From: Stenotrophomonas maltophilia
GTDB lineage: Bacteria > Pseudomonadota > Gammaproteobacteria > Xanthomonadales > Xanthomonadaceae
DNA: 64,000 nt
NCBI RefSeq assembly: GCF_002799245.1
Contig: NZ_NEQV01000002.1
Coordinates: 372,001-436,000 of the forward strand
Direction: 5' to 3'
Below the pieces are notes generated by a model. It ran no database searches and was not told the DNA's origin. It saw nothing but the letters and a program-made list of their open reading frames with translations. Positions 8,890 to 17,797 of this stretch are shown in pieces. The stretch's first letter is position 1. Every line of letters starts with the position of its first letter. The translations under genes were made by a program, and so were the position numbers.

Positions 8890-11808
8890 ATGTTCGACTC
8901 CCACCGCTCGGGCCGCGTGCTGCGCCCGTCCCGCCTGTGCATCGCGTTGCTCGCCGCCGGCCTGGCCAGCACGGCGCCGTCCGTACTGGCGCAGAGCGCC
9001 AGCAGCGACCACGCGGCCGTACAGCGCTTCGATATTCCCGCACAACCGCTGGATGACGCACTGCGCAGCTACATGCGCCAGTCCGGCGTGCAGGTGGTGT
9101 ACCCCGCATCGCTGGCACGTGGCGTAGCCTCTCGCGCGGTCAGCGGCAGCCTGTCGGCCAACGAGGCGTTGCAGCAGCTGCTGCTGGGCAGTGGCCTGGC
9201 GGTGCGCCGGGTCAGCGCCGACGCGGTCACCCTGGAAGCGGCGTCGCAGGTGCAGGCCGACAGCGGTGTGATCGTCACCGACACGCTGAGCGTGGCCGGC
9301 GACCGGGTCGACAGCGGCGCGACCAGCGATGAAGCGCGCCTGCTCGACAGCTACCGCAGCGTGGGTTCGACCACTACGCTCAACCGCACGCAGCTGGAGC
9401 GCTTCCGCGGAACCTCCACCGGTGACATCGTCAAGGGTGTGGCTGGCGTCACCGCCGGTGATCCACGCGTCGGCAACGGCTTCGACGTCAACATCCGAGG
9501 CATCCAGGGCCAGGGCCGCGTGCCGGTGATCATCGACGGTGGCCAGTCCAGCATGGATACCTACCGTGGCTATGCCGGCCAGTCGCAGCGCACCTACCTC
9601 GACCCTGACCTGATCTCCAGCCTGACCATCACCAAGGGCCCGAGCCTGCAGGCCAACGCCTCCGGCGGCATCGGCGGCGTGGTCGAAATGGAGACGCTGA
9701 AGATCGGTGACGTGCTGCGCGAGGGCCGCGACTTCGGCGTGCGCGTGCGCGGTGGCCTGGCCAATGGCAGTGCCAACAACCTGCCGTCCTACAGTGCCGC
9801 GCCGCGTACCGATCGCAGCGCCACCGGCAGCCAGTTCTTCAACGTGGCCGGCGCCGGGCACTGGGATCGCTTCGATCTGGTCGCTGCCTACGCCTACCGC
9901 GACAACGGCAACTACTTCTCGGGCAGGCACGGCTACGACGATTTCCCGCAGACCCGGCGCACGCTGGCGCCGCTGAATCCGCCGCGTACCGAGGTGTTCA
10001 ACACGTCCTCGCGCTCGAAGTCGGCGCTGCTCAAGGGCACCTGGCGCATCGACGACGCACAGACGCTGGAGGCCGGCTACCGCCGCTATGAAGGCACCGC
10101 TGGCGAGATCATGGCCTCGCAGATCATCCGTGTTGATCGTGACCGCATTCCGCAGTGGGATCCGGGCCACGTCGACATGGACAGCTACAACCTGCGCTAC
10201 CGCTTCAATCCGGACAGTGAGCTGGTCGATCTGCGCGTCAACGCTGCGTACACCGACACCGACAGCGTGATGTACAACAGCCTGACCGGCATCACGCCGT
10301 GGTACTTCGACCGCCGTACCGAGTGGTACGACGCGCCCAGCTTCAGTGGCGACCCCGGCTACAAGGATGCCTACCGCAATCCGCTGCGGCAGAAGCGCTT
10401 CGGCCTGGATGCCAGCAATACGTCGACGTTCGACACCGGTGCCGGTGTGTTCACGCTCGACTATGGCCTGTCCTACAGCGACGAGGACATCGCCCCGGGC
10501 AGCTCGGGCCCGATCATGCACGACGACCTGGTCAACAACCGCTTCCTGCGCAACGCCGAGCGCAAGGAATACAGCGCCGTGGCCTCGCTGAAATGGCAGC
10601 CCGACGAACACTGGGAACTGCTGGCCGGCGGCCGCTGGAACCGGGTGGATGTGCACGACCGCAACCGGCTGGCCACGCCCGATGCCTACGAGGTTCAGGG
10701 CCAGTACCGCTACACCGAGCTGCTCAACGGCAACCCGGCACTGCCTTCGTGGCGTGCCAAGCGCATCGCGCTGCTGAACTGGTATCCGGATGCCAATGGC
10801 AACTTCACCCAGGCCTCGCTGCTGGCCTCGCCGTACAAGAAGGGCACGGTGGGGGACATCGCGGGCTGGAACTTCTACGACGCCGGCAAGCCGCAGGACC
10901 TGGAGGTGCCGGTCAGCTGGAGCTGGTCGCAGCCGATCCGCCGCCGCGACAGCGCGTTCTCGCCGACCGCCAGCGTGGCCTACCGCTTCAGCGAAGACAC
11001 CATGGTCTACGTGAAGTACGCCGAAGGCACCAAGCTGCCCAGCCTGTTCGAGACCACGCTGGGCCTGTTCACCGCCGCCAAGCCGGTCGGCGAACTGAAG
11101 CCCGAGCGCGCGCGCAGCTGGGAAATCGGCGCCAGCACCATCCGGTATGACCTGATCACTGCTGGCGATCGCCTGGCGTTGAAGCTGGCGTATTTCGATA
11201 CCCGCATCGACGACCTGATCACCCGCGACTACCGCACGCTGTCGGCTGGCCTGATCCGCAACGTCGACCGGTTCAAGGTCTCGGGCATGGAGTTCCAGTC
11301 CAGCTATGACAGCGGCAAGGTGTTTGCCGATCTGTCCGCGCACTATTACTTCAAGGCCAAGACCTGCGCGCCGGACATCGCCGCCGAGCGGCGTGCCTAC
11401 GGCGCCCAGCGCAGGAACGACGAGCTGGCCAACACGCCCGACTGCGTGGACGGCGGCTTCGAGGGCTCGTACACCAATACCCAGAACCCGCCGCGCTACA
11501 TGGTCAACCTGACCCTGGGTTCGCGCCTGTTCGACGAGCGCCTGACCTTCGGCACCCGCGTGGTCCACAACGCTGGCCCGATCAGCAAGCTGGACAAGGA
11601 CTGGAACGTGGGGCTGTCGGCGATCCAGCAGCTGTACCGGCCGAACACGCTGGTGGATCTGTTCGCCAGCTGGAGCTTCAACGACCAGTGGTCGGTGGAA
11701 GCCGGCGTGGACAACCTGACCGACCGCTACTACCTGGACCCGCTGGCCCTGGGGGTGATGCCGGCTCCGGGCCGAACCGCGCGGCTGGCGTTGACCTGGA
11801 AGTACTGA
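8890..11808 (+). CDS. TonB-dependent siderophore/heme receptor with STN signalling domain
   Basis: A 972-residue outer-membrane transducer. Residues 1-34 are a signal peptide ending APSVLA. An STN domain (about 45-120: FDIPAQPLDDALRSYMRQ, VVYPASLARGVASRAVSG, NEALQQLLLGSGL) contacts the FecR protein. The plug carries RGIQGQGRVPVIIDGG and ITKGPSLQANASGGIGG. The barrel ends ALTWKY. In the receptor core, GTKLPSLFETTLG and GELKPERARSWEIG sit where heme receptors carry FRAP and NPNL boxes. With heme oxygenase and TonB-ExbBD downstream, heme is the likeliest ligand (HasR-like), but a siderophore is not excluded. The ribosome site before ATG 8890 is weak. Confidence 0.9.
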   Translation: MFDSHRSGRVLRPSRLCIALLAAGLASTAPSVLAQSASSDHAAVQRFDIPAQPLDDALRSYMRQSGVQVVYPASLARGVASRAVSGSLSANEALQQLLLGSGLAVRRVSADAVTLEAASQVQADSGVIVTDTLSVAGDRVDSGATSDEARLLDSYRSVGSTTTLNRTQLERFRGTSTGDIVKGVAGVTAGDPRVGNGFDVNIRGIQGQGRVPVIIDGGQSSMDTYRGYAGQSQRTYLDPDLISSLTITKGPSLQANASGGIGGVVEMETLKIGDVLREGRDFGVRVRGGLANGSANNLPSYSAAPRTDRSATGSQFFNVAGAGHWDRFDLVAAYAYRDNGNYFSGRHGYDDFPQTRRTLAPLNPPRTEVFNTSSRSKSALLKGTWRIDDAQTLEAGYRRYEGTAGEIMASQIIRVDRDRIPQWDPGHVDMDSYNLRYRFNPDSELVDLRVNAAYTDTDSVMYNSLTGITPWYFDRRTEWYDAPSFSGDPGYKDAYRNPLRQKRFGLDASNTSTFDTGAGVFTLDYGLSYSDEDIAPGSSGPIMHDDLVNNRFLRNAERKEYSAVASLKWQPDEHWELLAGGRWNRVDVHDRNRLATPDAYEVQGQYRYTELLNGNPALPSWRAKRIALLNWYPDANGNFTQASLLASPYKKGTVGDIAGWNFYDAGKPQDLEVPVSWSWSQPIRRRDSAFSPTASVAYRFSEDTMVYVKYAEGTKLPSLFETTLGLFTAAKPVGELKPERARSWEIGASTIRYDLITAGDRLALKLAYFDTRIDDLITRDYRTLSAGLIRNVDRFKVSGMEFQSSYDSGKVFADLSAHYYFKAKTCAPDIAAERRAYGAQRRNDELANTPDCVDGGFEGSYTNTQNPPRYMVNLTLGSRLFDERLTFGTRVVHNAGPISKLDKDWNVGLSAIQQLYRPNTLVDLFASWSFNDQWSVEAGVDNLTDRYYLDPLALGVMPAPGRTARLALTWKY

Positions 11809-11813
11809 TCGGA

Positions 11814-11886
11814 GGGGTCGGATCCCTTCCCTGCGGAAGGGCTCCGACCCCATCGGCTCCAGCCATCCACGCATGGCGTGGACCTG
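11814..11886. repeat. GGGGTC-type hairpin plus SMAG hairpin after the receptor
   Basis: An inverted repeat of the GGGGTCGGATC / GACCCC family (11814-11851, stem continued through CCCTT...AAGGG) is followed at 11866-11886 by a CATCCACG-CATGG-CGTGGAC hairpin of SMAG type. The pair separates the receptor from the convergent DUF2789 gene and could work as a bidirectional terminator. Confidence 0.82.
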
Positions 11887-11930
11887 CTGTGCCTTGCAAC
11901 CGCCCACGCCGGCCCATGCCCGGCGCCTGC

Positions 11931-12188
11931 TTACAGCCCGGTCGCCGCCTTCACCGCATCTTCGTGCAGCGACTCGTTCAGCTCGTCCACTACGGTGCTC
12001 CATGCCGCATCGGCCTGCAGCGATTCGGACAGGAACTGGCGCTGGGCATCGTTCCAGTAGGGTGCCTCCACCACTTCAACGTCGGTGGCCAGCTGATGCT
12101 CGCGGATGAAACGGGCGATGCCCTCGGCGCTGGCATCCAGGCCCAGCTGCAGGAACAGGTTGGTCATGCGCGGTTCGGTGGTGATCAT
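11931..12188 (-). CDS. DUF2789 family protein
   Basis: An 85-residue cytoplasmic protein (MTNLFLQLGLDASAEGIARF, YWNDAQRQFLSESLQADAAW, VVDELNESLH) with the layout of the DUF2789 family, whose function is unknown. ATG 12188 is chosen because CCGGAG lies just upstream; a longer frame from 12221 has no ribosome site. It is the only minus-strand gene inside the heme cassette and is convergent with the receptor and divergent from heme oxygenase. Confidence 0.8.
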   Translation of the reverse strand: MITTEPRMTNLFLQLGLDASAEGIARFIREHQLATDVEVVEAPYWNDAQRQFLSESLQADAAWSTVVDELNESLHEDAVKAATGL

Positions 12189-12295
12189 CGTCGGCTCCGG
12201 TGGAAGAAGGGAATGGCCCATTATCGGCGCACATGGGCTTGGGGAAAGTCCCGCGGTGGACGTCTACAGCAGGACGACCCTCCTGGCATTCCCCC

Positions 12296-12883
12296 ATGAA
12301 CGCACACATCGCCCCTGAAGACAGCCGCAGCCTGCGCCTCAAGGCCGCCACCCGCGACAGTCACGGCGCCCTGGACAAGCGCATCATGGCCGGCGACATC
12401 TTCGCCGACCGCAGCAACTTCGCCCGTTTCCTGCGCGTGCAGTACCGCTTCCACCGCAGCATCGATGCGCTGTATGCCAACCCTGCACTGGACGCACTGC
12501 TGCCCGATCTCGGTGAGCGCCGCCGCCTGGCACAGGTCGGGCGCGATCTGCAGGACCTGGAGCAGACCCTGCCAGGCGCGGACATCACCGCGCTGCCCGC
12601 GGACCTGGCGTTGCCGGCGGCGTTGGGTTGGCTGTACGTGGCTGAAGGCTCCAACCTGGGCGGCACCGTGCTGTACAAGATGGCGGCCAAGCTCGGCCTG
12701 GATCGTGATTTCGGCGCTCGTCACCTGGCCGCGCATCCCGATGGCGCAGCGCGCCACTGGCGTGAGTTCACCGCCGCGCTGGACGCGGTGCCGCTGAGTG
12801 CGGAGCAGGAGCAGCAGGTGATCGACGCGGCCGACGCCGCGTTCCGCAGCGTGCACGGCCACGTCGAAGTGGAGTTCGCCTGA
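12296..12883 (+). CDS. hemO: biliverdin-producing heme oxygenase
   Basis: A 195-residue bacterial heme oxygenase, which opens the heme ring to release iron, CO and biliverdin. The proximal ligand is probably His23 in LKAATRDSHGALDKRIM. The distal helix carries GWLYVAEGSNLGG, equivalent to the family YxxEGSxLGG motif. The start at ATG 12296 keeps the usual short N-terminus, although the upstream ribosome site is poor. Located after a sigma/anti-sigma/receptor cassette and before ExbBD-TonB, it fits intracellular use of imported heme iron. It could be BphO/PigA-like in regiospecificity; this cannot be told from sequence alone. Confidence 0.9.
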   Translation: MNAHIAPEDSRSLRLKAATRDSHGALDKRIMAGDIFADRSNFARFLRVQYRFHRSIDALYANPALDALLPDLGERRRLAQVGRDLQDLEQTLPGADITALPADLALPAALGWLYVAEGSNLGGTVLYKMAAKLGLDRDFGARHLAAHPDGAARHWREFTAALDAVPLSAEQEQQVIDAADAAFRSVHGHVEVEFA

Positions 12884-12914
12884 TGCACGGCTCCCGCCTG
12901 CGGGCACAACGCTG

Positions 12915-13382
12915 ATGCGCTGGCTCTGGTTCGTGCTGGGCTGGCTGATGGTCGGCCTCGGGGTGATCGGTGCGCTGCTGCCGGTCATGCCGACCACCAT
13001 CTTCCTGATCCTGGCCGTGGGCTGCTTCGCGCGCAGCTCGCCGAAGTTCGAGCAGCGCCTGCTGGCGCATCCGCGCTATGGCCCGTCGCTGCGGTTATGG
13101 CGCGAACAGGGCGCGGTGTCACGCAAGGGCAAGGCGTTCGCCAGCGCCGGCATGGCGGTGGGCTTTGCCCTGTTCTGCTGGGGCGCGCACCCGTCGTGGC
13201 GCCTGTTGCTGGGCGTGGGCCTGTTCTTCGCGGTCAGCGCCGGCTATGTGCTCAGCCGTCCGGCACCGCGCATGGAGCCCACCGCACTGGTGGAAGTGGA
13301 CGACGCCCAGGACCCGCGCACGGCTCGCCGTCGCGCGGGATCCCCCGAGACTGATGGAACCCGAGACGATGCTGCCTGCTGA
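12915..13382 (+). CDS. YbaN/DUF454 family inner-membrane protein
   Basis: A 155-residue protein with the DUF454 layout: an N-terminal hydrophobic hairpin (WLWFVLGWLMVGLGVIGALL), the conserved loop LPVMPTTIFLILAVGCFARSSP, RLLAHPRYGPSLRLWREQG, and a second hydrophobic pair at about 75-115. The role of the family is unknown, but members are often found near heme or iron genes. The C-terminal ~40 residues are charged and low complexity. Its end overlaps the exbB start by 29 bp in another frame, suggesting co-expression. Confidence 0.85.
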   Translation: MRWLWFVLGWLMVGLGVIGALLPVMPTTIFLILAVGCFARSSPKFEQRLLAHPRYGPSLRLWREQGAVSRKGKAFASAGMAVGFALFCWGAHPSWRLLLGVGLFFAVSAGYVLSRPAPRMEPTALVEVDDAQDPRTARRRAGSPETDGTRDDAAC

Positions 13383-14097
13383 CCTGGCCCCTGCGGCCGC
13401 CCCCGCACTGACCCCGTGGGGCATGTACCTGGCCGCCGATGCGGTGGTGAAGGGGGTGATGATCATGCTCGCACTGGCGTCGCTGGCCACATGGACCGTG
13501 CTGCTGGCCAAGGGCTGGGAGCTGGCCCGTCAGGCGCGGCAGCTGCGCGCGGCACGCGCGTTGCTGTTGCAGGCGCCGAGCCTGCCCTCCGGAAGCGCCG
13601 ATGCTGGCGTGCTGCAGGGCACTGCGCTGGCGATGCTGGATGCGGCCCACACCGAACTGCGCCTGTCGCAGGATCTGGACAGCCGCGACGGCATCAAGGA
13701 GCGCGTCGCCTCGCGCCTGGACCGCATCGAACTGGACACGGCGCGCGTGCAGCGGCGGGGTATCGGCGCGCTCGCCAGCATCGGCGCGGTGGCGCCGTTC
13801 GTCGGCCTGTTCGGAACGGTGTGGGGCATCATGAACAGTTTCATCGGCATCGCCCACAGCAACACCACCAACCTTGCGGTGGTTGCGCCCGGCATTGCCG
13901 AGGCCCTGCTGGCGACCGCGCTTGGCCTGGTCGCGGCGATTCCAGCGGTACTGGTCTACAACCACTTCAGCCGCGTGCTGGCCGGCCTGCGTGGGCTGCT
14001 CGGCGATCTGTCGGCGGCCGTGCAGCAGCTGGTCTCGCGTGATCTGGACCGCGCCGTTCCACGTACCGCAGCAGCGCCGCTGCGTGCGGTGCACTGA
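13354..14097 (+). CDS. exbB: ExbB/TolQ proton channel protein
   Basis: A 247-residue inner-membrane protein that with ExbD converts proton-motive force to energise TonB. Three membrane helices are visible (about 25-48; 135-158 with ALASIGAVAPFVGLFGTVWGI; 172-195 with GIAEALLATALGLVAAIPAVL), matching the MotA/TolQ/ExbB pore signature. The start is either ATG 13354 (MEPETM) or ATG 13369; both overlap the YbaN gene. The next two genes are exbD and tonB, so the energising complex is encoded as an operon downstream of the heme genes. Confidence 0.93.
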   Translation: MEPETMLPADLAPAAAPALTPWGMYLAADAVVKGVMIMLALASLATWTVLLAKGWELARQARQLRAARALLLQAPSLPSGSADAGVLQGTALAMLDAAHTELRLSQDLDSRDGIKERVASRLDRIELDTARVQRRGIGALASIGAVAPFVGLFGTVWGIMNSFIGIAHSNTTNLAVVAPGIAEALLATALGLVAAIPAVLVYNHFSRVLAGLRGLLGDLSAAVQQLVSRDLDRAVPRTAAAPLRAVH

Positions 14098-14106
14098 GGC
14101 ACGACG

Positions 14107-14532
14107 ATGGCGATCAGGACCGCGTCCGACCGCGACGATGCAGCGGAAGAAGCCCACGAAATCAATGTCACGCCTTTCATCGACGTGATGCTGGTGCTGC
14201 TGATCATCTTCATGGTGGCCGCGCCGTTGGCCACCGTGTCGGTGCCGGTGCAGCTGCCGGCCAGCAGCGCCAGCGCCACCCCGGCGGAACCGGCGCCGGT
14301 GTATGTGACCGTGCAGGCCGATCTGTCGCTGCGCGTCGGCGAGCAGGCGGTGGCACGTGATGGGCTGGCTGCTGCGTTGCAGGCGGCTACCCATGGTGAC
14401 ACCACCCAACGCCTGTTCCTGCGCGCCGATACCCGCGTGCCCTACGGCGAACTGATGGCGACGCTGGATGCGCTGCGCGCCGCGGGCTATCTGAAGGTGG
14501 CACTGGTCGGCCTGGAGCAGGGTGCACGATGA
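14107..14532 (+). CDS. exbD: ExbD/TolR biopolymer transport protein
   Basis: A 141-residue partner of ExbB with one N-terminal membrane helix. The helix begins EINVTPFIDVMLVLLIIFMV; Asp26 is the family's essential protonatable residue. The periplasmic domain follows (VYVTVQADLSLRVGEQAV, LRADTRVPYGELMATLDALRAAGY). The gene begins 10 bp after exbB and overlaps tonB by 4 bp (ATGA-type), indicating translational coupling. Confidence 0.95.
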   Translation: MAIRTASDRDDAAEEAHEINVTPFIDVMLVLLIIFMVAAPLATVSVPVQLPASSASATPAEPAPVYVTVQADLSLRVGEQAVARDGLAAALQAATHGDTTQRLFLRADTRVPYGELMATLDALRAAGYLKVALVGLEQGAR

Positions 14533-15248
14533 GTGGGCTGCGACGCTGGGCGACCAGCCTGGCAATCGTGCTGCTGGTGCATGCGCTGTTGATCGGCGCG
14601 GCCTGCTGGTGGGCAGCGCGCGCGCCCGTGCAGGCTGCAATGGCACCCCCCGCGGCACTGATGCTGGAACTGGCGCCGATGGCGCAGGCACCGCCAGCGC
14701 CGCCACGCGACGTCGCCACCGGGCCGCTGCAGCAACAACAGCAGCGGCAGGCGCCGAAGCCGGCCCTGCGTGAGCAACCCAGGGCGCCGGTGCAATCACA
14801 AGGTGAGCTGCCGCCGCCGCGTACGCCGGAGCCGACGCCCGCGCCGGACACCGCCGACGCCGACGTCGCGCAGACCAGCGCTCCGCCGCAGGTAGCCGCC
14901 GATGCAGCTGCACGCTATGCCGCACCGCAGACCACGGCGGGTGAACGCTCGCGTGCCGAAGCAAGCTGGGAAGGGCGCCTGCTCGGGCACCTGCAGAAGC
15001 ACCGGCGCTACCCGCGCCAGGCCGAGCGGCTGCGCCAGCAGGGTGTGGTCTACGTTCGCTTCGCCGTGGCCCGCGATGGCGCGGTCTCGGCGTTGAAACT
15101 GGGCCGCAGCAGCGGCTACGAGCTGCTCGACCAGGAGACCCTGGACACCGTGCAGCGGGCCAGCCCGGTGCCGGCGCCGCCGGCCGAAGTGGCCGGCGAC
15201 CCGGTGGAGGTGATGGTGCCGGTGTCGTTCTTCCTGCGCGGGCGTTGA
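14529..15248 (+). CDS. tonB: TonB energy-transducing protein
   Basis: A 239-residue protein with a single N-terminal membrane anchor (about 11-30, LAIVLLVHALLIGAACWW), a Pro/Gln-rich periplasmic linker (about 45-125), and a C-terminal TonB domain (about 150-239: RLLGHLQKHRRYPRQAERLR, GVVYVRFAVARDGAVSALKL, VPVSFFLRGR). It would carry energy from ExbBD to receptors such as those at 655 and 8890. The last 37 bp of the gene are repeated, less 3 bp, in the intergenic region at 15382-15415. Confidence 0.95.
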   Translation: MSGLRRWATSLAIVLLVHALLIGAACWWAARAPVQAAMAPPAALMLELAPMAQAPPAPPRDVATGPLQQQQQRQAPKPALREQPRAPVQSQGELPPPRTPEPTPAPDTADADVAQTSAPPQVAADAAARYAAPQTTAGERSRAEASWEGRLLGHLQKHRRYPRQAERLRQQGVVYVRFAVARDGAVSALKLGRSSGYELLDQETLDTVQRASPVPAPPAEVAGDPVEVMVPVSFFLRGR

Positions 15249-15252
15249 CGTT

Positions 15253-15325
15253 GTAGAGCCGAGCCTATGCTCGGCTGCTCTCCGATCCCGTGGGCCCGTC
15301 AAGCCGAGCATGGGCTCGGCTCTAC
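15253..15325. repeat. facing SMAG pair
   Basis: A GTAG-headed hairpin (GTAGAGCCGAGCC-TAT-GCTCGGCT from 15253) and its mirror copy ending in CTAC at 15325 face each other across a ~25-bp spacer. The two can also pair with each other to form one long stem. They lie within the first repeat of the tonB/hppA duplication. Confidence 0.88.
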
Positions 15326-15337
15326 AGAAAGCCCTTG

Positions 15338-15415
15338 CAGCAAGGGCACCAGCAGCAGCGCCACGATGTTGATGATCTTGAATGGTGCCGGTGTCGTTCC
15401 TGCGCGGGCGTTGAC
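15338..15415. repeat. duplicated 3' ends of hppA and tonB
   Basis: Bases 15338-15382 match the 3' end of hppA (15495-15539) over 45 positions with a single internal mismatch plus the last base. Directly after, 15382-15415 matches the last bases of tonB (15213-15249) apart from a 3-bp deletion. The two copies are joined at 15381/15382. This is what remains of a tandem duplication spanning the tonB-hppA junction. Confidence 0.92.
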
Positions 15416-15421
15416 CACGGC

Positions 15422-15495
15422 GGGGTCGGATCCCTTTCCGCAGGAAAGGGATCTGACCCCATTGGAGCCGCCATCCACGCGTGGCGTGGACCTAC
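15422..15495. repeat. GGGGTC-type hairpin followed by SMAG overlapping the hppA stop codon
   Basis: A near-perfect inverted repeat of the GGGGTC family lies at 15422-15460. A minus-strand SMAG element lies at 15472-15495 and its GTAG head supplies the TAG stop codon of hppA (15492-15494). Confidence 0.88.
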
Positions 15496-17519
15496 AGCAA
15501 CGGCACCAGCAGCAGCGCCACGATGTTGATGATCTTGATCAGCGGATTGATCGCGGGGCCAGCGGTGTCCTTGTACGGGTCACCGACGGTATCGCCGGTC
15601 ACCGCGGCCTTGTGCGCTTCGCTGCCCTTGCCACCGAAGTGGCCGTCCTCGATGTACTTCTTCGCGTTGTCCCAGGCGCCGCCGCCGGTGGTCATCGAAA
15701 TGGCCACGAACAGGCCGGTGACGATCGTGCCGATCAGCAGGCCGCCGAGTGCACGTGGCCCCAGCAGCAGGCCGACCACCACCGGCACCGCCACCGGCAG
15801 CAGTGACGGCACGATCATTTCGCGGATGGCCGAGCGGGTCAGCATGTCCACCGCCTTGTCGTACTGCGGCTTGCCGGTACCCTGCATGATGCCGGGAATC
15901 TCGCGGAACTGGCGTCGCACCTCTTCCACCACCGCACCCGCCGCGCGACCGACCGCTTCCATCGCCATCGCACCGAACAGGTAGGGAATCAGGCCGCCGA
16001 TCAGCAGGCCGATGATCACCGTGTGGTCGCTGAGGTCGAAGCGGAACTCCTGGCCGGGATGGGCCGCCTGCAGGTTGTGGGTGTAGTCGGCGAACAGCAC
16101 CAGTGCCGCCAGCGCCGCCGATCCGATCGCATAGCCCTTGGTCACCGCCTTGGTGGTGTTGCCCACCGCATCCAGCGGATCGGTGATGTCGCGGATTTCC
16201 GAAGGCAGCTCGGCCATTTCGGCGATGCCACCGGCGTTGTCGGTGATCGGTCCGTAGGCATCGAGGGCAACGATCATGCCGGCCATCGACAGCATTGCCG
16301 TGGCGGCGATGGCGATGCCGTACAGGCCACCCAGCGCGAACGCGCCCCAGATCGCCGCACACACCGCCACCACCGGCAGCGCGGTGGACTTCATCGAGAT
16401 GCCGAGGCCGGCGATGATGTTGGTGCCGTGGCCGGTGGTCGACGCCTGCGCCACATGTTGCACCGGCTTGTACTGGGTGCCGGTGTAGTACTCGGTGATC
16501 CACACGATCAGGCCGGTCAGGACCAGGCCGATCAGCGCACAGCCATACAGCGCCATCGGTCCATGCACGTTGTCGGACATCAGCCCGGTGGTGATCGGGT
16601 AGAACGCAATCGCGGCCAGCACGCCGGAGACGATCACGCCCTTGTACAGCGCGCCCATGATCGAGCCGCCAGGCTTTACCTTGACGAACAGCGCACCGAT
16701 GATCGAGGCGATGATCGATACGCCACCCAGCACCAGCGGATACAGCACCGCATTGGCGCCCGCCTCGGCCAGCATCAGGCTGCCCAGCAGCATGGTGGCG
16801 ATGACGGTCACCGCGTAGGTCTCGAACAGGTCGGCGGCCATGCCGGCGCAGTCGCCGACGTTGTCTCCGACGTTGTCGGCGATCACCGCCGGGTTGCGCG
16901 GGTCGTCCTCGGGAATGCCGGCTTCGACCTTGCCTACCAGATCGGCACCGACGTCGGCACCCTTGGTGAAGATGCCACCGCCCAGGCGGGCGAAGATCGA
17001 GATCAGCGAGGAACCGAAGGCCAGCCCGACCAGGGCGTGCAGCGCCTGTTCCATCGGCAGGCCCATCCGCAGCAGCAGTGCGTAGTAGCCGGCCACGCCC
17101 AGCAGGCCCAGCCCGACCACCAGCATGCCGGTGATCGCGCCGCCGCGGAAGGCAACGTCCATCGCCGCGCTGATGCCGTGGCGCGCCGCCTCCGCCGTGC
17201 GCACGTTGGCGCGCACCGAGACGTTCATGCCGATGTAGCCGGCGGCGCCGGACAGCACCGCGCCGACCGCAAACCCGATCGCGGTGTACCAGCTGAGGAA
17301 GATGCCCACCAGCACGAACAACACCACACCGGCAATGCCGATGGTCAGGTACTGGCGGTTGAGGTAGGCGCGCGCACCTTCCTGGATCGCGGTGGCGATC
17401 GCGATCATGCGTTCATTGCCGGTGGGTTGGCGCAGGATCCAGCGCGCCGAGACGATTCCGAACAGGATCGCGAGAATGGCGCAGCCCAGCGCCAGTGACA
17501 GCCCGTGACGTTCCAGCAT
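15492..17519 (-). CDS. hppA: K+-insensitive H+-translocating membrane pyrophosphatase
   Basis: A 675-residue, multi-spanning inner-membrane enzyme that couples PPi hydrolysis to proton export. ATG 17519 has a strong GGAGGGG upstream. Signature stretches are [54 protein letters not shown] and [20 protein letters not shown], which carry the Asp-rich PPi/Mg sites. [10 protein letters not shown] (near residue 455) has Lys where K+-dependent enzymes have Ala, marking the K+-independent subfamily. The stop codon is formed by the GTAG of a SMAG repeat, and the 3' end is duplicated nearby. The 278-bp region up to the next gene (17520-17797) holds one SMAG element and no other gene. Confidence 0.97.
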   Translation of the reverse strand: MLERHGLSLALGCAILAILFGIVSARWILRQPTGNERMIAIATAIQEGARAYLNRQYLTIGIAGVVLFVLVGIFLSWYTAIGFAVGAVLSGAAGYIGMNVSVRANVRTAEAARHGISAAMDVAFRGGAITGMLVVGLGLLGVAGYYALLLRMGLPMEQALHALVGLAFGSSLISIFARLGGGIFTKGADVGADLVGKVEAGIPEDDPRNPAVIADNVGDNVGDCAGMAADLFETYAVTVIATMLLGSLMLAEAGANAVLYPLVLGGVSIIASIIGALFVKVKPGGSIMGALYKGVIVSGVLAAIAFYPITTGLMSDNVHGPMALYGCALIGLVLTGLIVWITEYYTGTQYKPVQHVAQASTTGHGTNIIAGLGISMKSTALPVVAVCAAIWGAFALGGLYGIAIAATAMLSMAGMIVALDAYGPITDNAGGIAEMAELPSEIRDITDPLDAVGNTTKAVTKGYAIGSAALAALVLFADYTHNLQAAHPGQEFRFDLSDHTVIIGLLIGGLIPYLFGAMAMEAVGRAAGAVVEEVRRQFREIPGIMQGTGKPQYDKAVDMLTRSAIREMIVPSLLPVAVPVVVGLLLGPRALGGLLIGTIVTGLFVAISMTTGGGAWDNAKKYIEDGHFGGKGSEAHKAAVTGDTVGDPYKDTAGPAINPLIKIINIVALLLVPLL

Positions 17520-17684
17520 TAGACCCCTCCGCAGAATGGATGTAGGCATCCAGTGGCGATGAACGGCACCACGAGGGGGACGACGGGCTGCAGCCTGGAA
17601 CCAACCCGTACCGACCTTGGTGGTCGTCCGACGTATGGCGGTGTTCAGCATTCCCTGGTGCCCGCAGTATGCGTGCCGCTCCCT

Positions 17685-17706
17685 GTAGAGTCGAGCCATG
17701 CTCGAC
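17685..17706. repeat. SMAG hairpin
   Basis: GTAGAGTCGAGCCATGCTCGAC: the GTAG head followed by a short stem with CAT loop, upstream of the small secreted protein gene. Confidence 0.8.
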
Positions 17707-17797
17707 GGGCAGTTGAAACCACGCCCGGCCAACCGGCCTTTGCACCCCGTTAAGCCAGTCTCTGCAAGCCTGCGCACAGTCCTGAAGGAGATCCCCG

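Noticed and set aside
8788..12003. 1071-codon minus-strand open frame over the second receptor
   Set aside because: Antisense shadow of a gene with signal peptide, STN, plug and barrel on the plus strand; it also runs through two hairpin repeats.
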